A DNA stretch of 64,000 bases from Paraburkholderia kururiensis JCM 10599 = LMG 19447 (GCF_003986935.1 NZ_RJZE01000003.1:248001-312000), one strand, 5' to 3'. Positions 26,001 to 35,186 are shown, counted from the first letter of the stretch. The notes: a model not told the origin generated them from the letters alone. Translations and numbers: made by a program.

Positions 26001-27395
26001 TCAGGGGTAGCAGTACGAATCGGACGAACAGTCACCGCCCTCCAGCCGGATCTGGTGCGGCCGGTGCGACTTCGGCCACTCGAGCAGGAAGCGCTCGTCG
26101 AACGCGATGCCGCCTTCGGCTGCCGCGTCGAGCTTGACCATCCAGCCGTCGATGCCGTCGGGATAGAACTGTTCGTCGATCGCGCCGTAGAGCGAATTCG
26201 TGAAGTACACGCGACGGCCGTCGCGGCTCACTTCGATCATCTGCGGACCGCCGTTGAGCGCACGGTCCCGCGCACGCGGATGCGCCGCGCGCGAAACAAT
26301 GCCACCGACGCGCACACTACCCGTGAGGCGCGCATTTTCCGGATCGGACACATCGTACTGGCGCAGGTCGCCGGTGCCCCAGCACGCGACATACAGGAAG
26401 CGGTCGTCGAGCGAAAGGGCGATATCCGTGACGAGGGGCGGCACGGCCGCAAAGCTCTTGAGCATGGGCGGAAGCCGTTCAGGGTCGGCCGGCTCGGCGG
26501 GAATCTCGATGATCTTGCGCGCCGCCCAGCGATCGCCGTCCAGATACCACTGCCAGATCGACGCAGAGAGGTCCTTCAAACTGATGACGGAGTTCACGAA
26601 GCCATAGGGCCGCGTGGGGTTGTGCGCGGGACGCAGTTCGAACACAAGCTGGTTTTCCGCGCCGAAATCGAGCACCTGCTTGTGCTGCCGCGTATGCAGA
26701 TCCCAGAAATGCAGGCGGTGGCCGTACTGGCCGCCGAGCAGCACCTCGGGAACAAGACCGTTTTCGAAGCTCGCCGGCAGACCCCATTCGCTCGACACGA
26801 GCGTGTCGTAGCCAAGGTGCCACCAGCCGTCATAGGCAAGCTGTTGCGGTCCACGATCGATTTCCCACTGCCCCAGGATGTCGAAGCTCTCGTGGTCCAT
26901 CAGGAAGATGCCGCCCGGCGCGTCCCCGTTCGCATTCGCGAGCGCGGTGACATAGATGCCCTCTGGGCCGCAATGCACGGTGTGCGGCCGCGTGTAACCC
27001 GCGCGTTGCGCAACGGTGTCGGGTTCATGCACGCGCACGATTTGGGGCCGCCGCGGATCGGGCTTCGTATCGACGATATGAATGCGCGACGAACGCAGCC
27101 CCGGCACGACGAGATAACGCCGTTCCGAATGCGGATGTGGCGCGTTGGGACAAAGACACGAACTGCAGGCGTTCCAGCCGAAGTGATGGAGTTCGTCGCC
27201 GACGTTGGGCATGGGCAGTCTATGCACGATCTGTGCGAACTGCGCCGAGCCGGGGTCGAGATCGACCACGTCGAGCGTGTCGGGTACGGTGCGCGTGGGA
27301 TCGAAACTTGCGACGTACGCGAGTGTTTCCTTTGGAGCGTCGCCTGCCATGCGGGCGGATGGATAGAACGTCGGGTCCGGCTTCCAGGTTGCCAT
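26001..27395 (-). CDS. Selenium-binding protein 56 / methanethiol oxidase family protein
   Basis: 464 residues, the usual length for the SBP56 family, a beta-propeller-like protein. The hallmark is GWNACSSCLCPNAPHPHSER, with the paired cysteines, and further conserved stretches include SEWGLP and the propeller blade VACWGTGDLRQYDV. Some bacterial members (MtoX) oxidise methanethiol to formaldehyde, sulfide and peroxide with a copper cofactor. No signal peptide is visible, whereas characterised MtoX is periplasmic, so the reaction remains an inference. It is the first gene of a two-gene unit with the membrane protein at 25342. The C-terminus has a further cysteine pair (GDCSSDSYCYP). Confidence 0.9.
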   Translation of the reverse strand: MATWKPDPTFYPSARMAGDAPKETLAYVASFDPTRTVPDTLDVVDLDPGSAQFAQIVHRLPMPNVGDELHHFGWNACSSCLCPNAPHPHSERRYLVVPGLRSSRIHIVDTKPDPRRPQIVRVHEPDTVAQRAGYTRPHTVHCGPEGIYVTALANANGDAPGGIFLMDHESFDILGQWEIDRGPQQLAYDGWWHLGYDTLVSSEWGLPASFENGLVPEVLLGGQYGHRLHFWDLHTRQHKQVLDFGAENQLVFELRPAHNPTRPYGFVNSVISLKDLSASIWQWYLDGDRWAARKIIEIPAEPADPERLPPMLKSFAAVPPLVTDIALSLDDRFLYVACWGTGDLRQYDVSDPENARLTGSVRVGGIVSRAAHPRARDRALNGGPQMIEVSRDGRRVYFTNSLYGAIDEQFYPDGIDGWMVKLDAAAEGGIAFDERFLLEWPKSHRPHQIRLEGGDCSSDSYCYP

Positions 27396-27567
27396 GTCTG
27401 CCCCCTCCTCAGTGAGCCCTCATGATGCACCCGCATGCGGCGCAATGCCATGGACTCGCCCCTTATTCCACGCAGCGAAATGCATATCAGCGAAGGTGGA
27501 AGTACGCGGTGCGAGTACAGGCGTGACATCGCCCCTCCATTTCATGCTCGCCCGCGGTTCGTGTTCC

Positions 27568-27681
27568 TGCATTCAACCAACGCACCACCATCACTGCGCC
27601 CTGCGGCTCGAAACCACCACGCTGGAAGTCCGCCGAATTCAACTTCACACCTACGCCGAAGCCTGGTGCGATGTCGACCAT
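27568..27681 (-). pseudogene. Remnant of an NADH:flavin oxidoreductase (old-yellow-enzyme type)
   Basis: A 38-residue stretch with GFGVGVKLNSADFQRGGF and VVRWLNA matches the conserved VGVKLNSADFQ-GGF block of old-yellow-enzyme-like NADH:flavin oxidoreductases. The frame closes at 27487 with unrelated sequence, and I see no FMN-binding remainder on either side. It lies just downstream of the YdeI-like gene. The rest of the 299-base gap 27396-27694 has no recognisable gene. Confidence 0.55.
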
Positions 27682-27694
27682 CGAACTTCGTGGT

Positions 27695-28264
27695 CTAGGG
27701 ATGAATGGTTTCGCCGCGATTCAGCATGCCGATGAACTCCTCGATCTTGCGCGCCCGTGTTGCCGGCTTTTTGGCGTTTTGTATCCGGAACAGAATGGCG
27801 TAGCGGTTTCGGCTATTCAGCGTCGCAAAGAACGCGCTGGCCTTGGGATTGGCATCCAGCGCGGCCTGCAGGTCGTCCGGTACGACCGAGTTGCTGGCTG
27901 ACGTATAGGCGGCCTCCCAGCGGCCATCCTCTTTGGCCTTTCCGATTTCCCGCATGCCCGAGGGAAGCATTCGGCCTGCGGCGATCAGCGCTTCGGCCCG
28001 GTCTCTGTTGAGCCGAGACCAGATGCTTTTCGCGGAGCGCCGGGTGAAGCGTTGCAGCCAGTATTCTTCGCTTTCCGCCTGTTTCTGACCGTCGATCCAG
28101 CCATGACAAAGCGCACTCTCTAGCGCCTGTTCGTAAGTCAAGGCAGGCTGCCCGGCGCCCTTTTTGGCGAGGCGCAGCCATATCCCGGTCGAGGTACTGC
28201 CGTTTTGCGTCAACCAGTTTTCCCATTCATTCTGATCGAGAAATGTCAGCCGAGGCTCAGTCAT
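27695..28264 (-). CDS. YdeI/OmpD-associated family protein
   Basis: 189 residues. The N-terminal domain carries the conserved WENWLTQNGSTSTGIWLRLA and ALCHGWIDGQ, and the C-terminal OmdA-type domain ends RARKIEEFIGMLNRGETIHP. The family includes E. coli YdeI and proteins linked to stress or bacteriocin tolerance, but no biochemical activity is established. I chose ATG 28264 (MTEPRLTFLD), since the family begins there; the open frame extends upstream through sequence without similarity. It stands alone between two gene remnant/oxidoreductase regions. Confidence 0.85.
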   Translation of the reverse strand: MTEPRLTFLDQNEWENWLTQNGSTSTGIWLRLAKKGAGQPALTYEQALESALCHGWIDGQKQAESEEYWLQRFTRRSAKSIWSRLNRDRAEALIAAGRMLPSGMREIGKAKEDGRWEAAYTSASNSVVPDDLQAALDANPKASAFFATLNSRNRYAILFRIQNAKKPATRARKIEEFIGMLNRGETIHP

Positions 28265-28470
28265 GGAAGATCCCAAGGTTGCATTCAGGCAGCGAGGCTT
28301 TTCGTTCACCGAAACCTCGCAGATTACCGATTTGCGCAGATTTGGGAATACCCGAGTCATCGAGCCGTCAGCGCATATCCATCGGAATGATTCGCTCAGG
28401 CACGCGAATGCCGATGACATTCGGAATGAAAGCAATCGTTCAGTCGCAGTCGACCTCTCAAGCTTCGCGC

Positions 28471-29508
28471 CTAGCTGCCGGAGAGCCGCATGAGGCTTTC
28501 AGCCGTGGCAACGATGGCCTCTTCCCGCGGGCGGGGCGACCAGCCCAGCCGGCGCATGGCCTTTTCGCCGGTGGCATTCAGATTCAAGCCCAGCAGCGGC
28601 AGCGACCCTCTCAACGCTGGATCCCTAAGTGCGCCAAGGCGCACCAGCCAGTTAGGCAGTACCCGTGTGGATACCTTGCCGGCAGCCGGCCCCATGCGCG
28701 CTTTCAGCACTTTAGCCACGTCCGCGAGCCACATGCTTTCGCCGGCAATGGCAAGAAAGCGCTCGCCGCTGGCGGCTTCATGAGTCATGGCTCGCAGATG
28801 CAGATCCGCAACGTCCCGCACGTCGACAAAACCCGAATTGATTTTCGGGTTTCCCGGCTGGCCGTCCAGCATGTTCTTGATCAACCGGATGGAGTGCGAA
28901 TAGTCGGCGCCAAGCACAGGTCCGAGCACCGTGACGGGGTTAATGGCAGACAACTCCAGACCCCGCCCTTCCCGGGCGATAAAGTCCCAGGCCGCGCGTT
29001 CCGACAGCGTCTTCGACTTCTGATAGGGCCAGACATTCGTGCTCGTCAGGTCGCTCCAGTCGGTCTCATTGAAAGGCCGCGTCATGGGTCCATGTCCCGC
29101 ACAAATCGCCCCGAAAGCGGAGGTCAGCACCACGCGCCGGGCACCAGCATCGCGCGCGGCGCGCAGCACCCGCAAATTGCCATCAACCGCGGGCCTGATC
29201 CAGTCCTCTTCGCTTGCCTGAGTGCCGGTGGGTGTCGGTGACGCCCCGTGTATCACGTAGGCACAGCCGGCTGCAGCCTCAGTCCAGCCTTCGTCCGAAC
29301 ACAGATCGGCAGCGACGAATGACAGGCGATCGCCAGGTTCGGCCCCGCCTCTGCCGAGGTTTTCGCGCACCTCGGCTTCGCGCGTCAGCGAACGAACCGT
29401 GGTCCGCACGCGATAACCCTCGTTCAGCAGCACCAGAATGCAGTGCTGCGCAATGAATCCGGTTCCTCCCGTGACGAGAACCCCTGTGTCGTTGCTTTTG
29501 CTGGTCAT
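28471..29508 (-). CDS. NAD(P)-dependent epimerase / dihydroflavonol-reductase-like
   Basis: 345 residues, extended SDR fold. The cofactor motif is VLVTGGTGFIAQHC, with VRTTVRS after strand 2 giving NADP preference, and the Tyr-x3-Lys active site is in WPYQKSKTLSE. It resembles bacterial aldehyde reductases and dihydroflavonol-4-reductase-like enzymes. I chose ATG 29508 because GGA seven bases upstream is the better ribosome site; ATG 29520 would add four residues. It is divergent from an AraC regulator at 29652, with 143 bases between. The substrate is unknown. Confidence 0.9.
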   Translation of the reverse strand: MTSKSNDTGVLVTGGTGFIAQHCILVLLNEGYRVRTTVRSLTREAEVRENLGRGGAEPGDRLSFVAADLCSDEGWTEAAAGCAYVIHGASPTPTGTQASEEDWIRPAVDGNLRVLRAARDAGARRVVLTSAFGAICAGHGPMTRPFNETDWSDLTSTNVWPYQKSKTLSERAAWDFIAREGRGLELSAINPVTVLGPVLGADYSHSIRLIKNMLDGQPGNPKINSGFVDVRDVADLHLRAMTHEAASGERFLAIAGESMWLADVAKVLKARMGPAAGKVSTRVLPNWLVRLGALRDPALRGSLPLLGLNLNATGEKAMRRLGWSPRPREEAIVATAESLMRLSGS

Positions 29509-29651
29509 GTGGATTTCCATGATGGCCGTCCGCCGGCAGGCGTTTGATGGCATCGCCTTGAATGTCCCGGGACGAAGAACCGGAAGATTAAGGCGCAACC
29601 TCCGCACTGTTAATGCTCTATAGTCCGACTTGCTTGCGCGACAGTACGATC

Positions 29652-30620
29652 ATGAGTGCCGATCCCTTCTCCGACATCCTCAAATTCACGAACGCCGAAT
29701 CGCTGGTGACAGGTGGCTTCACGGCCGGCGGCACCTGGGCCATCCGTTTTCCGGTACCGGAAAAGATCAAGTTCTTCGCCGTGGTGAAGGGTGCCTGCTG
29801 GGTTTGCATCGACGGCGAGACGGAGCCCATTCGCTTCGGAACCGGGGACGTCGGCCTGCTGACGGCGAAGCGCGCTTTCGTGCTCGCCAGTGACCCGGGC
29901 GTCGCGCCCATGGACGCGATGAGCGTGTTTTCCGGTGCGGGAAGATCGACCGCCATGCTGGGCGACGGCAGCGACTTCGCCTACATCGGCGGCCATGTTC
30001 TGCTTGACCCGGCAAGCGGGCAGTTGCTGTCGGACGTCCTGCCGCCGTGGATTCACGTGCCGGCGGCTTCACCGCAGGCCACGTCCTTCCGGTGGCTTCT
30101 CGACCAGCTCGTGGAGGAACGTGCGGGCGACCTGCCCGGCGCAGCGCTCGTCTCGGCGCAACTCTCGCAACTGCTCTTCATCCAGATTCTGCGCGCCCAC
30201 CTGAAAACATCTGCGCCCATGTCGGGGTGGCTGCGCGCGTTGGGCAACCCGCGCATCGCGCCCGCGCTCCGCTTGATGCACGACGACCCTGCGCGCTCGT
30301 GGCATCTCGATGAGCTGGCAAGCGCATGCGCGATGTCCCGCACCACGTTCGCTTTCCACTTCAGGACGAGCGCGGGTGTCGCGCCGCTGACCTATCTCGC
30401 GCAGTGGCGCATGCGCCTTGCCGAACGCACGCTGCGCGACGAGAACACGCCGGTGGCCGCGGTTGCGCAGTCGCTCGGTTACTCGTCCGAAAGTGCCTTC
30501 AGCAACGCCTTCAAGCGCATGACCGGCCATTCGCCGAAGGCGTACCGCCATCTCGCGCGGGCTGCCGCGTCCCGCACCGCTGAAAGCGGGACCCGCGGCG
30601 CTCGCGAGGAAGAAGCCTGA
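29652..30620 (+). CDS. AraC-family transcriptional regulator with cupin domain
   Basis: 322 residues. The N-terminal cupin_6-type ligand domain (KFFAVVKGACWVCIDGE) is followed by two C-terminal helix-turn-helix motifs around residues 210-305 (ELASACAMSRTTFAFHF and VAAVAQSLGYSSESAFSNAF). It is divergent from the dihydroflavonol-reductase-like gene and probably activates it, the most common arrangement for this subfamily. A low-complexity tail (SGTRGAREEEA) follows the last helix. Confidence 0.93.
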   Translation: MSADPFSDILKFTNAESLVTGGFTAGGTWAIRFPVPEKIKFFAVVKGACWVCIDGETEPIRFGTGDVGLLTAKRAFVLASDPGVAPMDAMSVFSGAGRSTAMLGDGSDFAYIGGHVLLDPASGQLLSDVLPPWIHVPAASPQATSFRWLLDQLVEERAGDLPGAALVSAQLSQLLFIQILRAHLKTSAPMSGWLRALGNPRIAPALRLMHDDPARSWHLDELASACAMSRTTFAFHFRTSAGVAPLTYLAQWRMRLAERTLRDENTPVAAVAQSLGYSSESAFSNAFKRMTGHSPKAYRHLARAAASRTAESGTRGAREEEA

Positions 30621-30639
30621 ACCACGACCCATGTGTTGA

Positions 30640-30858
30640 ACCGGCTGGCGCAAGGTCACGCGCCTGCGCCGCTGTGCCCAGTTCAGCATCGACTACAGCC
30701 TGCCGAAACGCACCGCCGTCTATATCTTCGACACGTTCCAACGGAAGTCCGGGCCCCATGCCGTTGCCGACGTGTACCTGTATGCGCCGTTCACCAGCAG
30801 CACACAGAACGTCGTAGTCGCCGGAATCAGGCACCGCTTGAAATGGGACGACCGCGAG
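30640..30858 (+). pseudogene. 3'-terminal remnant of an outer-membrane porin gene
   Basis: Between the AraC stop and the convergent SDR-like gene, one plus-strand frame reads FSIDYSLPKRTAVYIFDTFQ and then VVVAGIRHRL. This aligns with the last strands of Burkholderia porins (DYxLSKRTxVYxxxxYQ ... GIRHKF). An in-frame stop lies just upstream (30637-30639), the normal terminal Phe and stop are lost, and no signal peptide or barrel body is present. It is a decayed 3' fragment, probably from a porin gene lost by rearrangement. Nothing else is seen in 30621-30970. Confidence 0.65.
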
Positions 30859-30970
30859 ACAACGTTCTGGCGGTCCTGTCATCGAGCACAGAGGGCATCA
30901 ATGACGATGCGCACGCGAGGCCGGGCGCGACAGGCGCGGCACCGACACGAAGCATGGCGTCCCGCAACAA

Positions 30971-31675
30971 TTACAGCGCGCGCACAATCCCGCCATCCAC
31001 ACGGATGTTCTGGCCGGTGATGTAGCCGGCGCCCTCAGACAGCAGGAATGCGACGGTCTTTGCGATTTCTTCGGTCTTGCCGAAACGGCCGGCCGGGATT
31101 CGCGCAACGATTTCGGGCGTCTCCGGCCAGCTATCGATGAAACCGGGCAGCACGGAGTTGATACGAATGTTCTCCTTCGCGTAACGATCCGCATACAGGC
31201 GCGTGAACGAACTGAGTGCCGCACGAAGCGCGGACGATACCGGCATCGCCTGCTCGGGCGCATCCGCCGCGAAGCTGGAAATATTGACCACCGCCCCGCC
31301 GCCTTGAGCCTGAAAGACCGGCGTCACGCGGCGCAGCACACGTGCCACGTTAAGCACGATCAGATCGAGGCCGGCGTGCCACTGCTCGTCTTCGATGGAT
31401 AGCAGGTCGCCCTTGGGCGGGTGGCCCGTGTTGTTCACGACCGCATCGATACGACCATACTTCTCGAGCGTTTCGCGCACCAGACGGTCAATATCGGCCA
31501 CCTCGGTCACCGACCCCGACATTCCGAAACCGCCCAGTTCCCTTGCCAGTTCGATAGCGCTGCCCGACGGCGACATCAGCGCGACCCTATAGCCGGTGGC
31601 TGCAAGTTCCCTTGCTATCGCCGCGCCCATGCCCTTGCCTGCTGCCGTCACGATCGCTACTTTTTCTACAGCCAT
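30971..31675 (-). CDS. SDR-fold protein lacking the catalytic Tyr-Lys pair
   Basis: 234 residues with a Rossmann start TAAGKGMGAAIAREL and VVNNTGHPP at the NAG position, then INISSFAA at the catalytic Ser. Where classical SDRs have Y-x3-K (YSASKAA), this protein has SSALRAAL: Tyr is replaced by Ser and Lys by Arg. The rest (NIRINSVLPGFIDS and TGQNIRVDGG) is a well-conserved SDR. I chose ATG 31675 because GGAGAAC precedes it. It is divergent from a LysR gene at 31807. It could bind NAD(P) without classical dehydrogenase chemistry, or use another acid/base. Confidence 0.88.
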   Translation of the reverse strand: MAVEKVAIVTAAGKGMGAAIARELAATGYRVALMSPSGSAIELARELGGFGMSGSVTEVADIDRLVRETLEKYGRIDAVVNNTGHPPKGDLLSIEDEQWHAGLDLIVLNVARVLRRVTPVFQAQGGGAVVNISSFAADAPEQAMPVSSALRAALSSFTRLYADRYAKENIRINSVLPGFIDSWPETPEIVARIPAGRFGKTEEIAKTVAFLLSEGAGYITGQNIRVDGGIVRAL

Positions 31676-31806
31676 GATGTTCTCCGGATGGATGGGTCGA
31701 CCACTGGAAGCAGGCGCCTTTTTGCTGCTTTTCGCCGCAATATAGGACGATACAATGTCAATGTCGAATGATGATTTCTCCGGTCTGCCAGTAGATTTTC
31801 TGCACC

Positions 31807-32736
31807 ATGGATACGCGAAAAACACCCGCCTTACCTCCGCTCAATGCCCTGCGCGCATTCGAGGCGGCGGCACGCAATCTCCATTTCAGGCTGGCCGCCG
31901 AAGAAATCGGCGTCACCCAAGGGGCCGTCGCGCAGCAGGTTCGCCATCTCGAAAATGCTTTGTCGCTTCGGCTTTTCGAACGGCTGCCGCGAGGGCTCGC
32001 GCTTACAACGGAGGGCCTTGCGTATTTTTCCGCGGTCCAACGCGCGCTGAACATCATCCAGGACGCTACGGAAGCCCTCAATCGCCGGTCATCGTCGCTC
32101 ACGATCAGCACGCCCCCGTCTTTCGCGTCGAAATGGCTTATTCCCAGACTGTCCGAATTCAGTGAATCCCATCCGGCAGTCGAAGTGCGCATCATCGCCG
32201 ACGAAAAGCTATGCACGTTCAAGGCCGATGGCGTCGACATCGCCATTCGCCTCAGCAAGTCGCCTTTCGGCAAAGGGCTTGTCGGCGAGTTGCTGTTTCC
32301 TCTCGAGATTTTCGCGGTAGGCAGTCCGTCGCTGCTCGACGGTCCCAAGCCGCTGACCAAACCATCGGATTTGGCGAGGCACGTGCTGCTCCACGACGCA
32401 CACGACTTATGGCCGGAATTTATCGCTGCGCTGAAGCAGGGAAGTCGAGTCGACCCCACCAAAGGACCACGCTTCAATCAATCGGCACTCGCTATCGATG
32501 CGGCCGCCGCCGGCCAGGGCATCGCATTGACCAGCGAACCCCTCGTCGAGCGAGACATTGCGGCAGGCAGGCTGCGCCGGATTTTCGATTTTTCGCTCGC
32601 TCTTTCACTCGGCTACTACGTCGTGTATCCCGAAGGTTTATCGGATTCGGGCGCGAAGCGAGCCATGCGGGATTGGCTCCTCGCGCAGCGAAACAAGGAC
32701 GGGCAACACAGCGCCATCAACTCGCTTCACCCCTGA
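31807..32736 (+). CDS. LysR-family regulator, GcvA-like
   Basis: 309 residues. The N-terminus LPPLNALRAFEAAARNLHF and AEEIGVTQGAVAQQVRHLE is diagnostic of the GcvA/AmpR-like branch, which often regulates a divergent neighbour. The effector domain runs from about residue 95 (SSLTISTPPSFASKWLIPRL). The divergent partner is the atypical SDR at 30971, with 131 bases between. This branch includes regulators of glycine cleavage and beta-lactamase, but nothing here ties it to either. Confidence 0.92.
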   Translation: MDTRKTPALPPLNALRAFEAAARNLHFRLAAEEIGVTQGAVAQQVRHLENALSLRLFERLPRGLALTTEGLAYFSAVQRALNIIQDATEALNRRSSSLTISTPPSFASKWLIPRLSEFSESHPAVEVRIIADEKLCTFKADGVDIAIRLSKSPFGKGLVGELLFPLEIFAVGSPSLLDGPKPLTKPSDLARHVLLHDAHDLWPEFIAALKQGSRVDPTKGPRFNQSALAIDAAAAGQGIALTSEPLVERDIAAGRLRRIFDFSLALSLGYYVVYPEGLSDSGAKRAMRDWLLAQRNKDGQHSAINSLHP

Positions 32737-32841
32737 TCGACTGTTCACTGCGCGGGCCGAATGCGTGAAGCGCGCGACACCGACGCGGCGGCACGTCTTC
32801 GTTCACGAGCATCAGGCGCATCACGTACGGAGCACGTTGCC

Positions 32842-33867
32842 TTATCCCCGTCGGCTGCCGAAACCGGTAAAGAAAGCCTCGGCATTCGCCGCGAGCGTCC
32901 CGAGGTGATAGCCGCCTTCCTGCACGATCACCGATGGCAGTTGCAACGCACCGACCGTCTCGCCCAGTCTCGCAAACCCTTCGGTCGTGACAGCCACCTT
33001 CGATTGCGGATCTTCCCGATAGATGTCGAAGCCAAGCGCAAGGACCAGCACATCGGGCTGAAAGCGGTTCAGCACACGCAACGCAGCGTCCACCCGCTCG
33101 AAAAAGACGGCTTCGGACGAACCATGCGGCATCGGCAGGTTCACATTGAAGCCTTGTCCTGCGTCGGCGCCAGTCTCTTCTTCATATCCCGCTACGACCG
33201 GATAGAAATTGGTCGGGTCGCCGTGAATGGATACGTAGAGCACGTCGGCACGCCCGTAGAAAATTTCCTGCACGCCCTGACCGTGATGCATGTCGGTATC
33301 GAGAATCGCGACGCGCTCGAAGCGGCTGCGCAGCGCCTGTGCCGCGATGGCCGCGTTGTTCAGATAGCAGAACCCGCCCGCTGCATCGCGCCGCGCATGA
33401 TGGCCGGGCGGCCGGCACAGCGCCCAGCTTTCGTGCGCACCTTCATTGATGTCCGCCGCGGCAGCCAGCGCGCTTTGTGCGGACCAATAGGCGGCCCGCC
33501 ACGTGTTCTCGCCGATGGGACAACTGCCGTCGGCCAGATAGCGCGCCGCTTGCGCGAGCACGCCGCGCAGCGGATTGGGCTCGCGCACGTAGACATTCGA
33601 CATCACTTCATCGCCCCAGTCGTCGGGCATTTTCTTCCAGTCGCGATGTGCTTCTTCAAGGAACCGCAGGTAGTTCATGTCGTGCACCGCGGCGAGCGGC
33701 GCGACGCCGCGGTCGGCGGGTTCCCGCACGTCGAAGCCCAGCGAGCGCGCGGCGGCAACCAGACGCGACGCGCGCTCAGGCACTTCCTGCGGGGCGCGCA
33801 TCTGGCCGCGCGACAGGTAACTGCGCGGATGGTGCAGCAACTGTGCAGGGTGAAAGTACGTCTTCAT
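32842..33867 (-). CDS. Acetylpolyamine amidohydrolase-like deacetylase (HDAC family)
   Basis: 341 residues, class-II-like arginase/deacetylase fold. It has the general-base pair in RPPGHHARRDAAGGFCYLNN, zinc ligands in LDTDMHHGQG (Asp and His) and in GFDIYREDP (Asp), and the C-terminal GGYHLGTL. The length and the PPGHH plus GGFCYLNN pattern match bacterial acetylpolyamine amidohydrolases, which remove acetyl groups from acetylputrescine or acetylcadaverine. ATG 33867 has AAGG upstream. It is the last gene of an operon with the M20 hydrolase (23-base gap) and MFS carrier, which suggests uptake and stepwise hydrolysis of an N-acylated amine or amide (inference). Confidence 0.9.
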   Translation of the reverse strand: MKTYFHPAQLLHHPRSYLSRGQMRAPQEVPERASRLVAAARSLGFDVREPADRGVAPLAAVHDMNYLRFLEEAHRDWKKMPDDWGDEVMSNVYVREPNPLRGVLAQAARYLADGSCPIGENTWRAAYWSAQSALAAAADINEGAHESWALCRPPGHHARRDAAGGFCYLNNAAIAAQALRSRFERVAILDTDMHHGQGVQEIFYGRADVLYVSIHGDPTNFYPVVAGYEEETGADAGQGFNVNLPMPHGSSEAVFFERVDAALRVLNRFQPDVLVLALGFDIYREDPQSKVAVTTEGFARLGETVGALQLPSVIVQEGGYHLGTLAANAEAFFTGFGSRRG

Positions 33868-33890
33868 CGGAACACCTTTTCTGCGATGGT

Positions 33891-35162
33891 TCAGTGTGAA
33901 TCCACGGTGGAGGTAGAGGCAGATGTGGTGCCGGCGCGCGCAAGCACCGCATTGAGCAGCACATTCGCGCCACGCGTGACGTCGTCCGGCAGCGCGTCTT
34001 CCGCCTCGTTGTGCGACAGACCACCAACGCATGGAATGAAGACCATCGCGGTCGGACAATGGCTCGCCAGCAGAATCGCATCGTGCCCCGCGCCACTCAC
34101 GATGCGCTCGCTGGTATAGCCGAGCGCCTTCACGGCGTCCTGCACGAGCGTGACGCACGAGCCGTCGAACGGCGTAGCAGCGCTGCGCCAGTACGTGTCT
34201 ACAGCGACCTGTACACCGCGCTGCGCGGCAATGTGCGCGCACGTATCGCGCAACGCTTCGCTCATCGCGTCCACTTCGCCGTCGTCGTGATGGCGCAGAT
34301 CGACGGTGAACGACACCTGTCCCGCAATCGTGTTGCGCGACGCATCCGGAATGCCGATCTCGCCAATCGTGGCAAGTCCGCGCGGCGCATAGCCCGCCAC
34401 GATGCGCTCCAGTTCGAGCGCGATCTGGGCGGCGGCAAACAGCGCATCCTTGCGGTACGGCATGGGCGTGGTGCCCGCGTGCGCCGCCATGCCGGTCACC
34501 GTGACGTCGAGCCAGCGGATCGCCTGGCCGCCTGTGACGACGCCGATCTGCGTGCCATTTGCTTCAAGCACCGGGCCCTGTTCAATATGCGCCTCGAAAT
34601 ACGCATCCACCGGCGTGCCGGTCGCTCGCGTGCCGCGATAACCGGTCGCACTCAAAGCGTCCGCAAGACTGACGTTGTGTGCGTCGCGTCTGGCGAGCGC
34701 ATCCGCAAGCGGCATGGCGCCGGTAAACACCGCCGATCCCAGCATCGCGGGCGTGAAGCGCGCGCCTTCCTCGTTGGTCCACGATACGATCTCGATCGGC
34801 TTTTCCGTGACGACGCCGGCATCGTTCAGAACACGCACCAATTCCAGCGCAGCCAGCACGCCGTAGACACCATCGAAGCGGCCGCCATGCGGCTGCGTGT
34901 CGAGATGGCTGCCCACCAGTACCGGCGCTGCGTGCGGATTCGTGCCGTCACGCCGGGCAAACAGATTGCCCACTTCATCGACACTGACCGTCAGATTCGC
35001 TTCGCGGCACCACTGCGCGAACAGGGCCCGGCCTAGCCGGTCTTCCTCGCTCAGCGCGAGCCGCCGCACGCCGCCGCCCGGCGTCGCGCCGATCTGTGCC
35101 ATGTCCATGAGGCTTTGCCACAGCCGCGCGCCATCGACCTTCAACAGAGGTTTCATCGTCAT
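33891..35162 (-). CDS. M20 zinc hydrolase, allantoate/carbamoyl-amino-acid hydrolase type
   Basis: 423 residues, usual length. Metal ligands are in VGSHLDTQPHGGRFDGVYG (His, Asp) and WTNEEGARFTPAMLGS (catalytic Glu-Glu); the dimerisation domain has GMAAHAGTTPMPYRKDA, and the last His is in CVGGLSHNEAE. The family cleaves N-carbamoyl amino acids, beta-ureidopropionate or allantoate. It sits between an MFS carrier (24-base gap) and the acetylpolyamine-amidohydrolase-like gene. The substrate therefore probably carries a linear amide or ureido group; which one cannot be told. ATG 35156 is an alternative start two codons on. Confidence 0.92.
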   Translation of the reverse strand: MTMKPLLKVDGARLWQSLMDMAQIGATPGGGVRRLALSEEDRLGRALFAQWCREANLTVSVDEVGNLFARRDGTNPHAAPVLVGSHLDTQPHGGRFDGVYGVLAALELVRVLNDAGVVTEKPIEIVSWTNEEGARFTPAMLGSAVFTGAMPLADALARRDAHNVSLADALSATGYRGTRATGTPVDAYFEAHIEQGPVLEANGTQIGVVTGGQAIRWLDVTVTGMAAHAGTTPMPYRKDALFAAAQIALELERIVAGYAPRGLATIGEIGIPDASRNTIAGQVSFTVDLRHHDDGEVDAMSEALRDTCAHIAAQRGVQVAVDTYWRSAATPFDGSCVTLVQDAVKALGYTSERIVSGAGHDAILLASHCPTAMVFIPCVGGLSHNEAEDALPDDVTRGANVLLNAVLARAGTTSASTSTVDSH

Positions 35163-35186
35163 TGCGTCGAATTCCGGTTGATGCTT

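Noticed and set aside
30772..31020. Plus-strand frame of 82 residues as a separate small gene
   Set aside because: Its first part is the porin remnant and the remainder runs antisense into the SDR-like gene; no start signal of its own.
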